64,000 nucleotides of DNA from NCBI GenBank assembly GCA_948146395.1, contig OX411544.1:35794457-35858456 (forward strand), written 5' to 3'. Source of the stretch: Fragum whitleyi (taxonomy: Eukaryota > Mollusca > Bivalvia > Cardiida > Cardiidae). The position numbers were made by a program, and so were the translations under genes. Positions 1-11,780 of this stretch are shown here, piece after piece. Every line of letters begins with the position of its first letter. Positions within the stretch are counted from its first letter, which is position 1. Below the pieces are notes generated by a model that saw only the letters and a program-made list of their open reading frames with translations, was not told where the DNA came from and made no database searches.

Positions 1-420
1 AAAGCTATATAAAATATTTTCTTGATTAAGATAAGATTCAAGCTGGTCATATACAACACGCTCAAAAACTTTTGATATTACATTCAAAATTGAAACAGGT
101 CTGTCGAAATTAGAAGTATTTTTTGTGCGTATTTGTTTTCTCATTCTAGCCATAGAATTATCCCCTTACTTAACCATTGAATTTCCCCTAAGTAAAGGTA
201 CCCAAAAAGATCCACCATTTTCTCAGTAGGCTTATATTGCCGCATTTATAGATTCGCCTTAAATTGTTGTGAAAAAATGGAATCAATCAGTAAAATCATT
301 TCACACTTCAGGCGTAAAAAGGGCGATTATTTATCCAATTAAAGAAATTGGGAAGACCTTATGCAATTTATCACTCAATCACACAAATCAATTGGTAAGA
401 TTATTGATTGATCGATAATT

Positions 421-560
421 GCTGGCGAGACGTTGTCGGCTGGTTGGACACGAGTTAACACGTGCGTTATAAGAGTACTTGTTGATTGTAACGGATTACC
501 CCGATTTAAAGATGATTACTCAATTAAGCTATGCTAATTATCTACGGGACTATATAAACT
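421..560 (+). promoter_or_regulatory. HES copy 1 proximal promoter
   Basis: This block upstream of HES copy 1 is conserved in front of all three HES genes. It contains an N-box-like CACGAG at 449-454, a palindromic E-box CACGTG at 459-464 ten bases on, and a TATATAAA box at 551-558, about 93 bp before the ATG. HES proteins are known to bind N-boxes (CACNAG) and class-C or E-box sites and to repress their own promoters, so autoregulation is a reasonable inference. I saw no clear Su(H)/RBPJ site. Confidence 0.6.
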
Positions 561-650
561 CTAGAAAGTCGTGGTCGGCACATACATTCGCAATCTTTAG
601 ACCAAAACAATCTTACATTAATTCAAAGGAATCATTCTTAAATCAGCAAA

Positions 651-3571
651 ATGGTCGGAGATAAAATACAGCAAAACGATCAATTGTCTCATCTTAGAAA
701 GGTATGTTGTAGAATTCTCTCATTTACCTATTTGTTTCAATGGGCTTTTATGCCACTTTTAACAATGTTTCAGTCGTAACTTTGCTGCTGTAGGAATGGA
801 CCCCTTGCATTGTTCACACCAATTCCACTATTAAAAAGTAACTATTAAAATTTTCCTAGCTTTCAACTGCTATCCAACACAGTCTTAGGATCAGTGGTGT
901 CACCGGGGATCGGGCCCAAAATACCCGACGCTTTACCAACTGCGCTATGATTAAGTCTCTCTCTCACGAACTGAACATTCTGTCTTTTGTACAATAAAAA
1001 GATTTGAACAAAATTAGACAAATATCGAAGGTCAATGGCAGCAAACATTTTTTTTTCGATAAACGCCTGGAATCGTACGTTTGGAATCATTAACAATAAC
1101 TCAAAATTATGATGACATTCAATTAATGGCCACTGGCAGCAAATGTAAATAAAAATAAACGTCATATTTATGTGAAAGGCTAGTAAAGCATGATCCGTCA
1201 GGCAAAATGGAAAATCTTGGGACTCTGTGACATATGTATTTGAAAAAGAAAAGTGTTCCAGTAGAGGTCAACCAGCCGTCTTATACAGAATAATCATTCT
1301 AGAGTATCCGCATGGCATAAACTTTTTATCCTACGTATCCTTCGCGAAGCGCTTAAGCTGACCGGACCAACACTTAAGGTAGTGGACCCGTAATAGTTCT
1401 GCAACCTTGAGGGTATTATGAACTCTAACAGTGTAAACCGAGATTTCCTACTGATTTTCATTAGGAAACCTCGGTCAACACTGTCAAAGATCTTGAGTTT
1501 CGAAACGTTGCGGAACTATTATGGGTCCACTACCTCAACGCACTACCAAGATTATTGGTTCCTATTTATTCATTTATAACGGGGCGTGCCACACAAACGC
1601 ATTTCCATTAAAAAAAAAGATATTTTAATGTTTTAAAATTTCAGCTGAGAAAGCCAATGATTGAGAAGAAGAGAAGAGAACGAATCAATAACAGTATTGA
1701 CAGTCTCAAGAAGATTCTTACAGATTCTAGACCTGAGGTAGGGATTTCTGTAGGTCATATTTAGGATTTGTAATGACTCATCTCAACTGGGTCAAGAATG
1801 GAAAATGTATTTAAGCGAGACGCGGCATGCCAAAAATCTATTCCATACGTGGTCAAGATTCGTGTACTCCTCTTGTCTTCTAACTTTTATAAATGCTGGC
1901 TCAATAAAAATACTATTTTAGACTCGGTTAATATCAGCTTGTGTTAAACAAAATCTCGTGACATATCCTATAATTATATAAGAAAGTCTTTTAAGAATTT
2001 AAGGTAGTGGACCCGTCATAATTCCGCAACGTTTGTATGGTAGAGAACTTTAACAGTGTTAACCGAGGTTTCTTAATGATTCTATAGGGAAGATGTGGTC
2101 AACATTTTGAAAGTTCATGAGCTCCTAAATAATGCGGAACTATTACGGTTCCACTACCTCAATTGCGTAGATGACAGTAACACTACTACGTCGTCGATAG
2201 TTGACGTCATTTGAAGAATTATTCTACCAGTGTGAAAGACAAGGATATTTTGCGGCTGTTTGCTATAATAGACGGATGGAGTATGTGAGAAATAACTTCT
2301 TCTTTCAAAATGCAAACATTTATGAAAAAAAGTTGGTATTTTTTCATATTTATGGGGGAGGAGTAATATGAAAAGCAAAATTGTCGGGCTCCGCCCTGTA
2401 AATTTACCTTGTGAACATAACTCCACCTCCATCAAACTTTATTCGTGGACACATTAACGCGGGAATGAAATTATTTTATAAACAACGCGGAATGAAATTA
2501 TATAAAAAAACACTTTGGGGCAGATTTTCTTAAAACGCGTTATTTTTTACGCGATTACTACGAAAAGCATTTTATACTAGCTTCGCTCAGCAATTATGCA
2601 TGGTTGTGGAATTCTCTTACCCAACTTGTCCGACATGTGCTTTTCTTTACCTAAGTAAATACCAGGGCAAATCTTGGCATGGCGCTATATAGATCAGAGA
2701 GATAAATAAGCTTTTTGTTTGTACCAAAGAGAAGAAAACACACTTGAAGAAAATGCTGGTTTCAACATTTTCCTTTTAAAAACAATGTTTTCTAAAAACC
2801 TTTCTATTCTATTTTTTGCGGACAAGTACAATTTAATCCTGGACTTGAAGAAAAATCTCATGGACAAGTAGAGAGAATTCGTATTACCACACCCCTGAAT
2901 AAAGTAACGTAAAAAATGTGAATTGAGCGGAATCAGGGTATCAATTTGTTTTTTGGTGGGGGGGGGGTATTAGGGGGTGCAGAATATATATTGCTTATAT
3001 GGTCAAATCTAAATTCTGTCCATTTTTCTTAAGCCTAAGCCTGTGGCGGTAACACTAACCTGAAAAGAAATTTATATGAGCTTATGTCTTTTCCTCTTTC
3101 GACCATGACTCAAAGTTAGACAAAGCTGAAATCCTAGAGTTAACAGTCAACCATCTGACTAAAGAGCAGCGTGTACCAACCACCAGTCACTCCTACAGTC
3201 AAGGATTCAACGACTGTTCAAGGGCGACAATCAAGTACCTTTCTTCCACAGGCGTCCTTGACCCTGAGTCATTATTTAGATTACAAACACACCTTTACCA
3301 GGTTCAAGACAACCAACGCACAGTTCCGGTTTCCATGACAACCAGACATCTAACCCATCCGAGATTGTGTTCAACACCAGAGCCTTACTCATTCAACCAA
3401 TCGTTCCCGAGTAACATTTCCATGACAACAACCCCTGTATTCTCACAAAACAGTGTAGACTCTTTTCTCTCGACATCGAGTAGTGACCAAAGTTCGAGTG
3501 TGACCTCTGGAAGTGATCTCAGTCTCCTTGGGAACATTATTTCTGATGAAAAACCATGGCGACCTTGGTAG
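651..3571 (+). CDS. HES: HES (Hairy/E(spl)) bHLH-Orange repressor, copy 1; exon 3 acceptor unclear
   Basis: This should encode a nuclear transcriptional repressor of the HES family. Predicted exons are 651-701 (17 codons, donor AAG|gtatgt), 1645-1737 (31 codons, after tttcag, donor GAG|gtaggg) and an open stretch from about 3080 to the stop at 3571. Exon 2 carries the basic region with the HES hallmark proline (LRKPMIEKKRRERIN) and helix 1. Exon 3 carries helix 2 (KLDKAEILELT), the Orange domain (about 3180-3310) and a terminal EKPWRPW, the Groucho/TLE-recruiting WRPW. Copies 2 and 3 enter exon 3 through 'acag|ATTGAC', but here the aligned position reads 'cctctttcGACCAT' with no AG. The only nearby AG (3079-3080) is out of frame and there is an in-frame TGA at 3077-3079. 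The gene therefore uses a different splice or is decaying. The coding sequence itself is intact, which argues for recent function. Confidence 0.72.
1374..1538. mobile_element. Fold-back MITE, family TTAAGGTAGTGG, in HES1 intron 1
   Basis: This is an approximately 165-bp palindromic element in intron 1 of HES copy 1. It begins TTAAGGTAGTGGACCCGTA and ends with the inverse (GGGTCCACTACCTCAA). The arms pair over most of their length, with a turn near 'cctactgattttcattagga'. It is non-coding. Related copies lie at 1999-2162, 33491-33590 (half), 45023-45188 and about 63540-63660 (degenerate). Confidence 0.8.
1999..2162. mobile_element. Fold-back MITE, family TTAAGGTAGTGG, in HES1 intron 2
   Basis: This is a second copy of the element at 1374-1538, in intron 2 of HES copy 1. 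Its ends are TTAAGGTAGTGGACCCGT and GGTTCCACTACCTCAA. The centre has diverged and is partly deleted. Confidence 0.75.
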
Positions 3572-3881
3572 AATTGACTAGGACATATAAAGTGTCAATT
3601 TTTAGATTATTGTTAAATGTGCTACGTTAATTTTTGATATAAAAATATTTTAAACTACTTTTTTGTTATTTAATAATTGCTGGCATAACATGAATTTCAA
3701 AATAAGAAACAGTTTATCATTGAAGAGTTAATTCCTATAGAACACAGATTGCAATTTTTGATATAAACGGTATTAAAGATTTGCAAGTGTGTATTCGGTT
3801 CAATCTTGCCTATACTTGTGACCTTTGATCATTCACTCAAACTTGTTTCTCTATAAATGATTGCTTAATATGTTGTATAAT

Positions 3882-3887
3882 AATAAA
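3882..3887 (+). terminator. Candidate poly(A) signal, HES copy 1
   Basis: AATAAA lies about 310 bp after the stop codon of HES copy 1 in AT-rich 3' sequence. Position and motif are compatible with a cleavage signal; nothing else supports it. Confidence 0.4.
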
Positions 3888-4439
3888 GACTAGATGGTTT
3901 TAAGGTACAGAATATCCAACACAAATAGCTTAGATGGTTACATCTGTCTTTATCATTTCGTTTACCATTTGAAGGCCCTGATGGGGTTATGACGAATATT
4001 TTGTTGTCAAATTATTTCATTCATTGAGATGTTTATTTGGAATTAGGAAAATGACTCCCGTTCATAAAAATTCGCCCTCCTTACAGAAATTGTTGAAATG
4101 TTATTGTGCGTTCAAGTATCTTTTAGTCCATCACATGTCTAAATATAACCCTGTCCAAAATGTCATGTTTGGGTGTTGGAACACAGCGATATCTATTGTA
4201 TAAAGCGCGTAGTGAAGACTCTGATCAGCCGATAAATGCACAAACTGGTGTAAAGGCTGTGCATACTGTATCTAATTTGAAAATGCCGAAATCAGTGACG
4301 GACTCAGTTGGGGAGGGGAGGGGGGGGCGAGGGGTTCAAACAATAAAGCGGCACGTGCAATTTCTTCCATTATGCAAAGAAAGAAATCTGGATACAAAAT
4401 ACCAGTATATATACCAGGGGTAAAATTCATTGCATTCGA

Positions 4440-4700
4440 CCATCTATAGGTTCAAAAAGATCGTCGGTGTGGGTTCAAACCCGGACTGGCACACTAACAA
4501 AACTAATTATCTTTCGGATGAGACGTCAAACCGAGGCCCCGTGAGACGGTGCTTCACACCGAGCACGTTAAAGAACCATGGCGGATCTCAGCAGTAGTTT
4601 CGTCATGTATCCTTGCACTATCCCCCGTAACAACTAACCGTCCTCTGTGGGGAGTCGCTCATATGGGCATGTGCTACGGTAGCGACGATAAATAAACGGA
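4440..4700 (+). mobile_element. tRNA-derived SINE copy, family 1
   Basis: A tRNA-like head (GTTCAAACCCGGACTGGCA, resembling a B box) is followed by a conserved body: 'gagacgtcaaaccgaggc', 'cacgttaaagaaccatgg' and 'gctcatatgggcatgtgcta', ending near 'gtagcgacgataaataaacgg'. The same body recurs at about 31270-31520 and 31965-32165 (+) and 58690-58930 (-), which establishes it as a dispersed family. Confidence 0.75.
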
Positions 4701-5524
4701 AATACACACGAAATCTATCGGTTATGACTTGTTGCTTTTTGGAAAGTTTATTTAACAATATAATTTTAAGCATAAAAGAGCCTATAATGTTATTTGATTA
4801 TCATTTTATGGACATTTATTATATAGTATCATCTTTTCCAAGTCGGTTCGTAAGAACGTTGCGAATTCAGTTTTGAAAAAAACAAAAAAACAAAAACAAC
4901 AAGCATTGTTATGATAGGCATCAACTTGGTATCAGAAGGCGAATTGGGCCTCAAAACAAGTATTCATTTGTTCTATTTTTGCTTGCCTTAATCAAATTTT
5001 GATAGATAATATGAGATTTTTCATATGCGTATTCATACAGTGTGTTTTTTCGTGTCCATAATCACAATTAAAACAAAAAATGTAGATAAGAGGGGTCTAC
5101 TGAAACTGCAATCGTTATCTTTCTTTTGGTAATTACATTAATCTTCCTTGAATGCTTAAAAAATGGTTGTGCAGATCCAATCCAGTGGCTGCTCAAGAGG
5201 GGGTTTGGTCGAACCCCATCTATATCCAAATTACTTCAAGATTTTGCAACACAAGAAACACGACACCCACTTTTTTAGTGTTTGAATCACGTACAGTTAA
5301 CTGAATTTATAAAAATTAAAAAATATCCGATATATAGAATTTGAGCTATTAGTTCCATAGTATCCCTATCTATATAAAATGACACTAAGGTTTTAAAATA
5401 CAGACTTGTGAAAGGAATGATTATCTGGTGCCCTGGCGTAAAAAGAATTAAAGAAAAAAAATCGATTTATGTAGGTAGTTATTATGTACAGCTAATGAAT
5501 TGTCTAAATATAGTCGTTGTTAAC

Positions 5525-5680
5525 ATTCTATTGATCCTATCAAACGGCGGATAATCGTAAACCTAAGAGGGTAGAAGATGGCAGCTATGTACGGATGTAT
5601 GCTAATTATAGTTCTGGTGCGAGAAATACCAGATTCCATGTAGAGGTGCTCAAGTCCAGATGCGATTGATTCACAATCTA
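5525..5680 (+). mobile_element. SINE fragment, family 2 body
   Basis: This is a partial copy of the SINE body seen complete at 53395-53690: 'gataatcgtaaacctaagag', 'ctggtgcgagaaataccag' and 'aggtgctcaagtc'. The tRNA-like head is missing. Confidence 0.55.
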
Positions 5681-7187
5681 AATTGCGGTGTTTGTTTTTT
5701 TTTTGTAATATTTTCAGTACTTCCTGTAAAATAGATGAATGATTGGATTGAGGAAATTTTAGACTCATTTATGAATATTAAGAAATATTTTGTTATCAGA
5801 GTAAAAATAGGGGACAAAAAATGCTATCGGGGACTTAAAGATCGCAGCTGCAGGTTAAGTATTCTATAGTTACGAAAGTTCAGTCTCCATTCGATGTTAA
5901 AATTTTAAATAAGAGCTATTGTCTTAGGATAATTGTCAATTCCTTTATATATTTATCTTTTTTTTTATTATTTCAAAACAATAACGACATTCATAAATTA
6001 ACAGTAAATCGTACCGAGATGGCTATATCCCCTGATTTCCGTCCTTGTTGGAAACGAAAAAAAAAAAAAAAAAAAAAAAAAACACCACCAACAACAACAA
6101 GAAATTGGATTTGAGGAATATGATACAAAAATACCCGTAACCGATGATATTTACATCACACAAGAATGCAACAAAAAGGTTTAAGATATAAACGGGATTT
6201 AGGCAAGAGGTGTGATTTGGTATTTGAGAACATAAGTTGTCTGGTTATGGGTTCAATTTTAAATGATATCAAGATAGGTCAAGTGGTGCATGTTTTTTAT
6301 AATGAAAATTTGGACCGAATATTGGAATATTCCATTTGTTTGTAAACTTGACCTTTCGTAACTCATGAGTACAGACTTCATTCATAAGAAGGCAGATTAA
6401 ATCGTAGCAGGTCATCACGTATGGTATGGCCAATCAGAGGTGTATAGAAGTTCAAGAGTTCACACCCTAAATAAACACGTATATCCGGCAAATTACTACA
6501 AGTTGCAGTAGCGAGGGCTTAAATCAAAAGATAGTTTATTTCCATACAAAGACAAAAACTTTGTTTTTGCTCTAAACCCTCGATACGCTTACGCGGGTCA
6601 TCAATACGCTTCACTAAACATTGCAACCTCATTTTGCGTATTTAAATGGTAATTATCATTATCTTCACTTGATGATGAATTCTAGTTTCACGCCATTAAC
6701 GAAAGAATCAGTGATTTGGGGAAGAGAAGTCTTGAGATTTATAAATTGAATCTAAAGGGGTACTGCTTTATTTCGAATCTATTAAGATCCTACAGGATTT
6801 TCCTCACACAGTATAACACTGGTGAACGAAACTTTCGTTCACCAAAAATTGAGTCCTTCATGCCAGATATATTTATACGCGTCATTTGACCAACCTTTTT
6901 TTTTACGGATTTTTTTCTCGACTCGCAGTGGTTAAGGACAGTGGAGTAACAACAGTTAGGCGACGTTACCGTGTATGTGCGTGGATTCAAATCCCGTTTG
7001 AGCCAAAATAGTCTTAGATTGTTCAAGACTAAACCCATTGAGAGCATTAATCATTAGAGACAGGCGGTTTTTTCAGATTTGAAATATTTTGAATGGTCTA
7101 AAGGGCTTTGCCATGTAACTTTCAAATCTAAGCTTAACAAGGAAACCAAGTCCAATCACGATTACAGGAAAATCTGCATCAAGTTTG

Positions 7188-7301
7188 GGATGACAGAACG
7201 GTGTGAACCATTTAAAAATTAAACTCCGTTTTGCACACAAGAACAAGTACAGAGCGGGGTATAATTTGAAAACAGATCGCACAGATATGTCTTCATGAAC
7301 G
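7188..7301. mobile_element. Hairpin MITE, family 'gatgacaaaacggt'
   Basis: This approximately 114-bp inverted repeat is a diverged copy of the near-perfect hairpin at 56291-56400. The arms run from GGATGACAGAACGGTG through 'cgttttgcac' to the inverse 'agcggggtataatttgaaaa'. The paralogous copy at 23355-23470 sits at the matching place in the next HES unit, so this insertion predates the duplication. Confidence 0.7.
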
Positions 7302-7780
7302 CACCTCAAATCACAAAGATGATTATCTTGCAGCGAAGCCTTAATTGACCTGATATCACCTGCCTTGTAACAAAATAATATCAGTGGTCTTTTTTTAGAA
7401 ATAATTAGCATACACTTTCACCAGAATATCTTCGATTTTTGAGGGATTATTATTCAGCGTTGAAAAATAATTGCATGGTGTATATAATAATATGAAATTA
7501 TCTGAAAATATCAGTGTTGTCTGGTCTCCGCTGATCCTCGTCATGATAAATTCTCACATCCTCGACCAGATGATATTGATATTTTAAGACACTAGCATAA
7601 TTCCGTATACTTATTCAATATGACTTCGGCACGATAACATTCCTCCAATTCAATGTCTCTTCTCAAGTGAGTATGAGTAAAACAAATTTTACCAAGATTG
7701 TTGACTAAGAGCCCTCCCATTCGAAAGTAATGACATGAGCAAATTATCCGATTGAAGAATATAGTTAATAGTCAATGAAA

Positions 7781-8145
7781 GGTTATGCGTTATTTTGTTG
7801 TTCGGTTTAATTAACTCCCTTTACTAACTTCGTTGGTCACAGATCATAAGGGACCGTTTGAGGGTAAGTTACTTCCCCTTTCGTGATACTTGAGACAGTT
7901 AGAGCACATTATTCTTAAGAGTTTTATTTGTCGTTTCATATCGAACTTATTCTTCGGTTATATAAAGCAGTAAAATTGAAAACAAGAAAAAAAATACTTA
8001 GAAAGATTTCCCTCTCGCGTGGTCTCTCCCCCTTTGGAGCCCAATGCCACCGGGGAAGGAGGGAGTGGGTGGGAGGGGGCTGCCGAACGTCCTCCATTAA
8101 AACGGTCATGAACATGGGAAAATATCATGGAAAGTCGAACGTCCT
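7781..8145 (+). repeat. Duplicated flank interrupted by a LINE
   Basis: This matches 23585-23940 closely, with shared landmarks 'gagacagttagagcacatta', 'tcgaacttattcttcggtta' and 'cgaacgtcctcc'. In the second unit the match continues unbroken to 24000-24250, and that continuation appears in the first unit only at about 15835-16110. The interval between is therefore inserted LINE sequence. The open frame starting at 7928 runs through this flank but is not a gene of its own. Confidence 0.75.
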
Positions 8146-8770
8146 CCCTAATTTCGAAATAGAATTAAGGCAAATACGGTCTTTAATACATGATAACCAC
8201 AAGCAGTCGCAGGAGAGAATTGACTCTTTGAATGATCGGGTCGATGGGCTTGACTTTGCAGCTTCTGATGCAGACGATAGAATTTCATTATTGGAAAAAG
8301 AAAATGAACGATTAAAGGACGATTTCCTGTATATACAGTCGCAATCAATGCGAAATAATCTTGTATTTCAGAATATAGAAGAATCGCAAAACGAGAGAGT
8401 AGAAGAAACTGAGGTCAAAGTTCGTGAATTTATGGTGAACAATCTTAAAATCGCACAGGACCTAGTGAATCAAATTCAATTCGAGCGTGTGCATAGAATG
8501 GGCCAAAAGAGTGAGCGATTTCCGCATAGAAACATTGTAGCTAAATTTACGCTCTTTAAGGATAGAGAGACCGTAAGAAAACAGGGTATACAGTTAAAGG
8601 ACACGGACTTTGGTTTGTTTGAGCAATATCCCCCTGAAATAGCGGATAAAAGGAAAAAACTCATGCCAAAAATGAGGGAGGCCAAAAGATCAGGTAAAAA
8701 GGCATGGATTAGTTATGAAAAACTGTATATTGAGGGGAAACTTGTAAAAGCAGCAGACGAAAATAAATAG
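8146..8770 (+). pseudogene. LINE ORF1 (RNA-binding/chaperone), 5' truncated
   Basis: The frame encodes a heptad-rich segment (about 8160-8330: IRSLIHDN through 'RISLLEKENERLKDDF', likely coiled coil), then an RRM/C-terminal region of L1-ORF1p style: RNNLVFQNIEE, FERVHRMGQ, VAKFTLFKDRETV and FEQYPPEI. Related proteins bind LINE RNA in the ribonucleoprotein. An ATG at 7928 opens the frame, but its first 72 or so residues come from duplicated flank sequence, so the true N-terminus is lost. The frame ends at TAG (8768-8770), and ORF2 follows in the same frame. Confidence 0.8.
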
Positions 8771-11700
8771 TGTCACGCGGGAGAGCAGCTGAATATTCTC
8801 TCGTGGAACTGTAACGGTCTCAGTGAGGAAAAGAGACAAGATCCTAATTTTATTAAATTTCTTTGTTCGTATGACATTATATGTTTGTATGAAACGTGGT
8901 GTAATAATGAGTCTAATATTTCTCTAAAGAACTATTCTTCTTTAAATTTGTTTCGTAAATTTCAACACAAACGAGCTCGCCGTAACAGTGGCGGAATCGT
9001 TATATATTACAAAAATAGTGTGAAAAAAGGAATATCGGTAATTAAAAACCATTTTGATACCATTATTTGGCTTCATCTTAAAAAAGACTTTTTCGGCTTT
9101 GAAAAAGATGTTTATTTATCATGTGTATATATGTGGTGTGAAAATTCGCCTGCTTATAATACACATAATATTGATTTATTCGATTTGTTACAGAGCGATA
9201 TAGAATTTTATAACAATTTAGGTACTTTATATATCTGTGGTGACTTTAATGCAAGGGTAGGGAGCCAATTAGATTATATTTTACACGATAAAAAGGTTAC
9301 ATCGATAGATTACGATGAATATGAACCCGACATCCCCTTGGTTCGTTCTTCTCTCGATCAAGGATCAAATAATTTTGGAGTTAAATTGCTCGATTTGTGC
9401 AAGTCTACTTCACTACGCATATCGAATGGTCGACTTGGACATGATCAAGTTGGCTCTTTTACCTTTGTTAAGAGTAACGCAAACACAGTTATAGATTATC
9501 TTATATTAAATGCACTCGATTTCCACAACGTTTGTAAATTTTCAATTGAAAATTTTAATGAATGGTCGGACCACGCCCCTCTTTCATTTTAACTCAAGTG
9601 TGACTTTAAGCGTGAGACACCGATTGAAACACGCTACACTAACTTTCGGTGGAAAAATGAAATGTTGAATACTTTTCGATGTCAAATAATTTCTAAATTA
9701 CCACTTTTCAACAATGTTTTATCAAAAATTGAGTCAATTGACAGAAATGCCATAAATGAATGTTTAAATGAATTTGTTTCTATCTTTCGTAGTGTAGCAG
9801 ACCCATTGTTTTCGAAAAATGTTTTTAGTTCAAATAAACGTGTAACCACAGCCAAATCTCAATCGGAAGTATGGTTCAACAGTGATTATAGGGAATCGAA
9901 ACGTCAATACCTTGATGCTTTGAAAGTCTACAATTCCTGCCGAACACCCGAAAATAGAGAACGTTTTTGTGCATTAAAAAAAGTATATAAAAAAAACAGT
10001 ACGTAAAAATAAAAAAGTTTATGAGCAAGGGCAGTATAAAATGATAGAAAACTTAAGACATTCTTGCCCAAGGGAGTTTTGGAAACTCTTTTGTAAAAAG
10101 AAAAAAAAATATTGATGACAGTCTAACCATACAGGATTTTTATACATATTTTTCATCTCTTTCCGATGATATAAAGCTGGTTTATGATTCAGATGTAGAA
10201 AATTTTTGTCAAGAAAATGACTTCAATTCCGCTTACTGTAACTTTGAAGAATTAGACCAGCCTATAACTGTTTCTGAGGTAGAATATGTTATTCGAAACT
10301 TAAAGAAAAATAAGTCTATCGGAAACGATTGTCTTATCAATGAGTATTTTATTGAAAGTTGCGACATCATTTCGTCTCATCTTACGGATATTTTTAATGC
10401 AATTTTTTCATCTGGGTGTTTTCCTGACCAATGGACCGAGAGTGTTATTATACCGTTACACAAAAAAGGGGACCCAGGTGATGTGAACAATTATAGGGGT
10501 ATTTCTCTCGTGAGTTGTTTGTCAAAGATTTTTACAGGGGTTTTGAATAGAAGACTGAGTTTATTTTGTGAAAATAATGATGTTTTATCGGATGCTCAAT
10601 TTGGGTTTAGAAAAAAACGATCTACTACAGATGCTTGTTTTACACTGTATTTATTAATCCAAAAAGTATTTTCCAAAAAAAGGCGGCTCTATGCTGCATT
10701 TATCGACTTAAAGAAAGCTTTTGATAGTGTTTACCGAAACGGACTATGGTTAAAACTTTTTAATTTGGGTATAAAGGGAAAAATGTTACGAATTATTCGT
10801 GACATGTATTCAAAGGTCAAATGTTATGTTAAAGTCAATAATCTGTTATCTCTTCCATTTGAAAGTTTTGTCGGTCTTAAGCAAGGGGAGATAATGTCAC
10901 CTTTACTTTTTGCTTTATTTATTGATGATATTGAGTTATTCTTACAGGGTGATCCCGCTTGTGGTTTAACTATTGAAAACATCAATGTTTTATTATTACT
11001 TTTCGCAGATGATATGGTTATTCTTAGTGATAATCCAGTAGGTTTACAATCTTGTTTAAATAAATTGTACGATTATTATACAAAATGGGGTCTAGAGGTT
11101 AATTCAGAAAAATCTAAGATAATGGTTTTTCGCAAAAGGGGAGCTCTCAGAGAAAATGAAAATTGGACTTATAATGGTCAAGCATTAGAAACAGTTAATG
11201 ACTTTAATTACCTGGGCACAGTTAATTATACGGGCTCATTTAATCAAAATTGCAAGCTACTCAATGGCAAAGGGCTGAAAGCACTGAATGTACTCTGGAC
11301 TAAAACCCGTGCCTTAAACTTTCGCACTTCGACTATGTTAGAGTTATTTGACGCCTTTGTAGGATCTATTCTTTGTTATTCGAATGAGGTTACGGGGTTT
11401 ACAAAATCTAATGATATAGAACGAATACATTTAAAATTTTTGAAAAAAATTCTTGGCGTAAAAACTACTACCTGTAATTATGCGGTGTATTATGAATTAG
11501 GAAGATACCCACTATACATAAGAAATTATACAAGCGTTATAAAATATTGGGGGAAAATAATTTCTACAAATAATATTATCATGAATACTCTTTATGATAA
11601 TTTGTCGAAAAATATCAATGATGGTACAATGAATTGGTGTAGTAATGTTAAATATTTATTGGATAGGTATGGGTTTAGCTATGTTTGGACTTATCCTCAC

Positions 11701-11780
11701 AGTGTGAATCAGAACCATTTTTATAAAACATTTAGATCAAAAGTAACAGACGAATTCTATCAAAAAATGTTTAGTTATTA
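8771..11780 (+). pseudogene. LINE ORF2: endonuclease and reverse transcriptase, broken
   Basis: The endonuclease part shows LSWNCNGLSEE (8794 on), YETW, GDFNARVG (about 9239) and SDHAPLSF (about 9570), the usual APE signature with metal and catalytic residues. The reverse transcriptase part shows NNYRGISLVSCLSKIF, FGFRKKRSTTDA, an A motif (FIDLKKAFDSV), a B motif (GLKQGEIMSPLLF) and the catalytic FADD at about 11005. There is no ATG between ORF1's stop and the first endonuclease motif; the first Met (8885) lies inside the domain. Breaks are the TAA at 9590-9592, a frameshift near 9992 in an A-run and another near 10105. The frame stops at 11779 only because a foreign element begins there. Confidence 0.88.

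Larger units (their letters stand above)
4701..7780. other. HES copy 1 downstream flank, paralogous to copy 2 downstream flank
   Basis: I see no gene here. About 5090-5300 matches 21530-21720, including 'gctcaagagggggtttgg', and 6790-7780 matches about 23020-23640. This shows that the duplicated unit included the long 3' flank and not just the gene. The stretch contains a 24-nt poly(A) run at about 6059-6082, a tRNA-like SINE head at 6925-7015 and a hairpin element at 7188-7301. Confidence 0.65.

Noticed and set aside
340..360. Possible Su(H)/RBPJ site 'ttgggaag' upstream of HES1
   Set aside because: It is a weak match and is not conserved in front of copies 2 and 3.
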